Part shown: positions 62,610-64,000 of the stretch, piece by piece
How the letters are laid out: each line of letters begins with the position of its first letter
Numbering within the stretch: the first letter of the stretch is position 1
Origin: Olivibacter jilunii
GTDB lineage: Bacteria > Bacteroidota > Bacteroidia > Sphingobacteriales > Sphingobacteriaceae
Direction: 5' to 3'
DNA length: 64,000 nt
NCBI RefSeq assembly: GCF_900607235.1
Contig: NZ_LR027855.1
Span: forward strand, 211,821 to 275,820
Made by a program: the position numbers and the translations under genes
The notes under the pieces: model-generated
The model's database searches: none
The model's input: only the letters and a program-made list of their open reading frames with translations
Told to the model about the DNA's origin: nothing

Positions 62610-64000
62610 AAAAGCTTATCTTTTATTGCGCCATCTTTGGCTTTTGCTTTGCTTGCGCATCAAAAAAAATACGGCAAAATCAGCATACCGTGATTCGCAT
62701 CAATCAATTGGGATATAGTCCAGAAAGTATAAAAGTAGCCGTTTGGGGCTCTTTAAATCAAGAAAGTATTGATTCTTTTAGTTTGATAGACGCCCGCAGT
62801 AAACGAAGCGTATTCACATCCGATGTAGGCAGAGACTATGGCGCATACGGTCCATTTAAGCAGAGCTATCGGCTAAACTTCTCTAACTTTGCGGATACGG
62901 GAAGCTTTTACATTGTAGCAGGTTCAGGAAAGTCACCGGTCTTTCGGGTAGCGCCCGATGTATATAAAGGAACGGCTGATTTTGTGCTTCGCTATATGCG
63001 TCAGCAGCGGACGCTATTCAATCCATTTCTAAAAGACAGTTGCCACACACATGACGGCTTTACCTTATATGCCGCCAAAGCGGGTCTACCTGATAGCACG
63101 AAGATTGATGTTGGAGGGGGCTGGCACGACGCGTCAGACTACCTACAATACTCCACTACGTCAGCTAATGCGATCTATCACTTGTTAGCTGCATATCGGG
63201 ATTTTCCGGGTGTTTTTATCGATGAAAAACGAGCGAACGGGCTCAGCGGTCCCAATGGCATTGCGGATGTATTGGATGAAGCAAAATGGGGATTAGATTG
63301 GTTGCTCAAAATGCATCCCGAACCACATCTCATGTTCAACCAAATTGCAGATGATCGCGACCATGCCGGTATGCGGATGCCGGCTGAAGATCCTTTTTAC
63401 GGCCGTGGCTATGAGCGACCCGTTTATTTCATTGATGGACAAGCCCAACAAAGAGGAAAATTTCTAAACAATACAACCGGCACCAGCTCGACGGCTGCTA
63501 AATTTACGAGTGCTTTCAATCTCGGCAGTTTATTATTTACACATGTAGATGAAAGCTACGCTTATAAATTAAGAAATAAAGCCGAAAGCGCATATGATTT
63601 CGCAAAAATAAAGCCGGGAGTAACACAGACCGTTTCTGTAAAATCACCCTATATTTATGCCGAAGACAATTGGGTAGATGATATGGAATTAGCTGCGGCA
63701 AGTAATTTACAAGTAACAGGTGATATTAAATTTAAGAACGAAGCGCTACAATACGCGAGGCAAGAGAAAATAACGCCATGGCTTGAAACCGACACAGCCT
63801 CACATTACCAATGGTATCCATTTATCAATCTAGGCCATTATGAACTGGCAAAACAATTGAATGGAAAAGATCGGGAAGAGCTAATTTCCTACTATCGGCA
63901 AGGTATCGAGAAAGTTTGGACGAGAGCAAAACAAAACGCTTTTTTTCGAGGAGTCCCTTTTATATGGTGCAGTAATAACTTAACGGTTTCTTTTGCTATC
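62606..64000 (+). CDS. glycoside hydrolase family 9-type enzyme (lipoprotein, 3' end beyond window)
   Basis: The first 465 codons of an open frame that runs off the window end. Short signal with FCFACAS lipobox, then a CelD-type Ig-like N-terminal domain (VIRINQLGYSPESIKVAVW, in parts) and the (alpha/alpha)6 catalytic core. GGWHDASDYLQY near residue 171-182 carries the GH9 catalytic base Asp pair. GH9 enzymes are mostly beta-1,4-glucanases, but some act on glucosaminides, which would fit the NamZ neighbour. Starts ATGA-overlapped with the phosphoesterase. Confidence 0.82.
   Translation, partial: MKKLIFYCAIFGFCFACASKKIRQNQHTVIRINQLGYSPESIKVAVWGSLNQESIDSFSLIDARSKRSVFTSDVGRDYGAYGPFKQSYRLNFSNFADTGSFYIVAGSGKSPVFRVAPDVYKGTADFVLRYMRQQRTLFNPFLKDSCHTHDGFTLYAAKAGLPDSTKIDVGGGWHDASDYLQYSTTSANAIYHLLAAYRDFPGVFIDEKRANGLSGPNGIADVLDEAKWGLDWLLKMHPEPHLMFNQIADDRDHAGMRMPAEDPFYGRGYERPVYFIDGQAQQRGKFLNNTTGTSSTAAKFTSAFNLGSLLFTHVDESYAYKLRNKAESAYDFAKIKPGVTQTVSVKSPYIYAEDNWVDDMELAAASNLQVTGDIKFKNEALQYARQEKITPWLETDTASHYQWYPFINLGHYELAKQLNGKDREELISYYRQGIEKVWTRAKQNAFFRGVPFIWCSNNLTVSFAI

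Overview
The window is a 64 kb piece of chromosome from a Bacteroidota bacterium, most likely family Sphingobacteriaceae (Sphingobacterium/Olivibacter/Pedobacter type). The evidence is three SusC/SusD outer-membrane pairs, many lipoproteins with typical lipoboxes, an OmpA-PD40 fusion, the COG2984-type ABC system, and repeated -7 boxes of the form TAnnTTTG with an upstream TTG, the housekeeping promoter style of this phylum. No rRNA, tRNA, CRISPR array, phage or transposase was recognised.

Layout. 1-6.5 kb: end of a PLP-fold regulator or aminotransferase, an alpha/beta hydrolase, a lipoprotein, a long-chain acyl-CoA ligase, asparagine synthetase B and the ribosomal pair rplU-rpmA. 6.5-6.9 kb: repeat-rich spacer. 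6.9-12.9 kb: complete histidine utilisation operon (MarR regulator, hutH, hutU, hutI, hutG) behind a palindromic operator/promoter. 12.9-17.1 kb: small anchored protein, a dicarboxylate/glutamate symporter, an ECF sigma factor with a coupled membrane protein, a second MarR regulator and RNase HI. 17.1-20.5 kb: divergent amino-sugar-like locus (CBM9-like protein and NahK-like kinase facing a GH109-type oxidoreductase-fold protein) with two LacI-type boxes between. 20.8-28.4 kb: queE-like gene, OmpA/PD40 protein, Crp-type regulator, SMR exporter, trxB, acyl-CoA carboxylase beta subunit, LacI regulator. 28.5-33 kb: minus-strand run with a degenerate HAD protein, a Rossmann-like protein, a LolD-type ATPase and a three-gene ABC importer. 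33.3-42.9 kb: methionine-type aminotransferase and omega-amidase, smc, M28 and S41 peptidases, small unknowns.

43-64 kb is a polysaccharide/glycan utilisation-type locus: a DeoR regulator diverging from three consecutive SusC-SusD pairs, then a DUF1343 (NamZ/GH171-type) lipoprotein, a secreted metallophosphoesterase with a PQQ-like propeller, and a GH9-type enzyme cut by the window edge. The three SusC genes share the same promoter architecture (ACGCA-N5-TTGCAT, then TAnnCTTG at constant spacing), so they look like one regulon. NamZ-type and GH9-type enzymes suggest an amino-sugar-containing glycan, perhaps peptidoglycan-derived; this is inference.

Most start codons were refined from the longest reading frame to an internal ATG; where this was done it is stated. 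Residue numbers are approximate.
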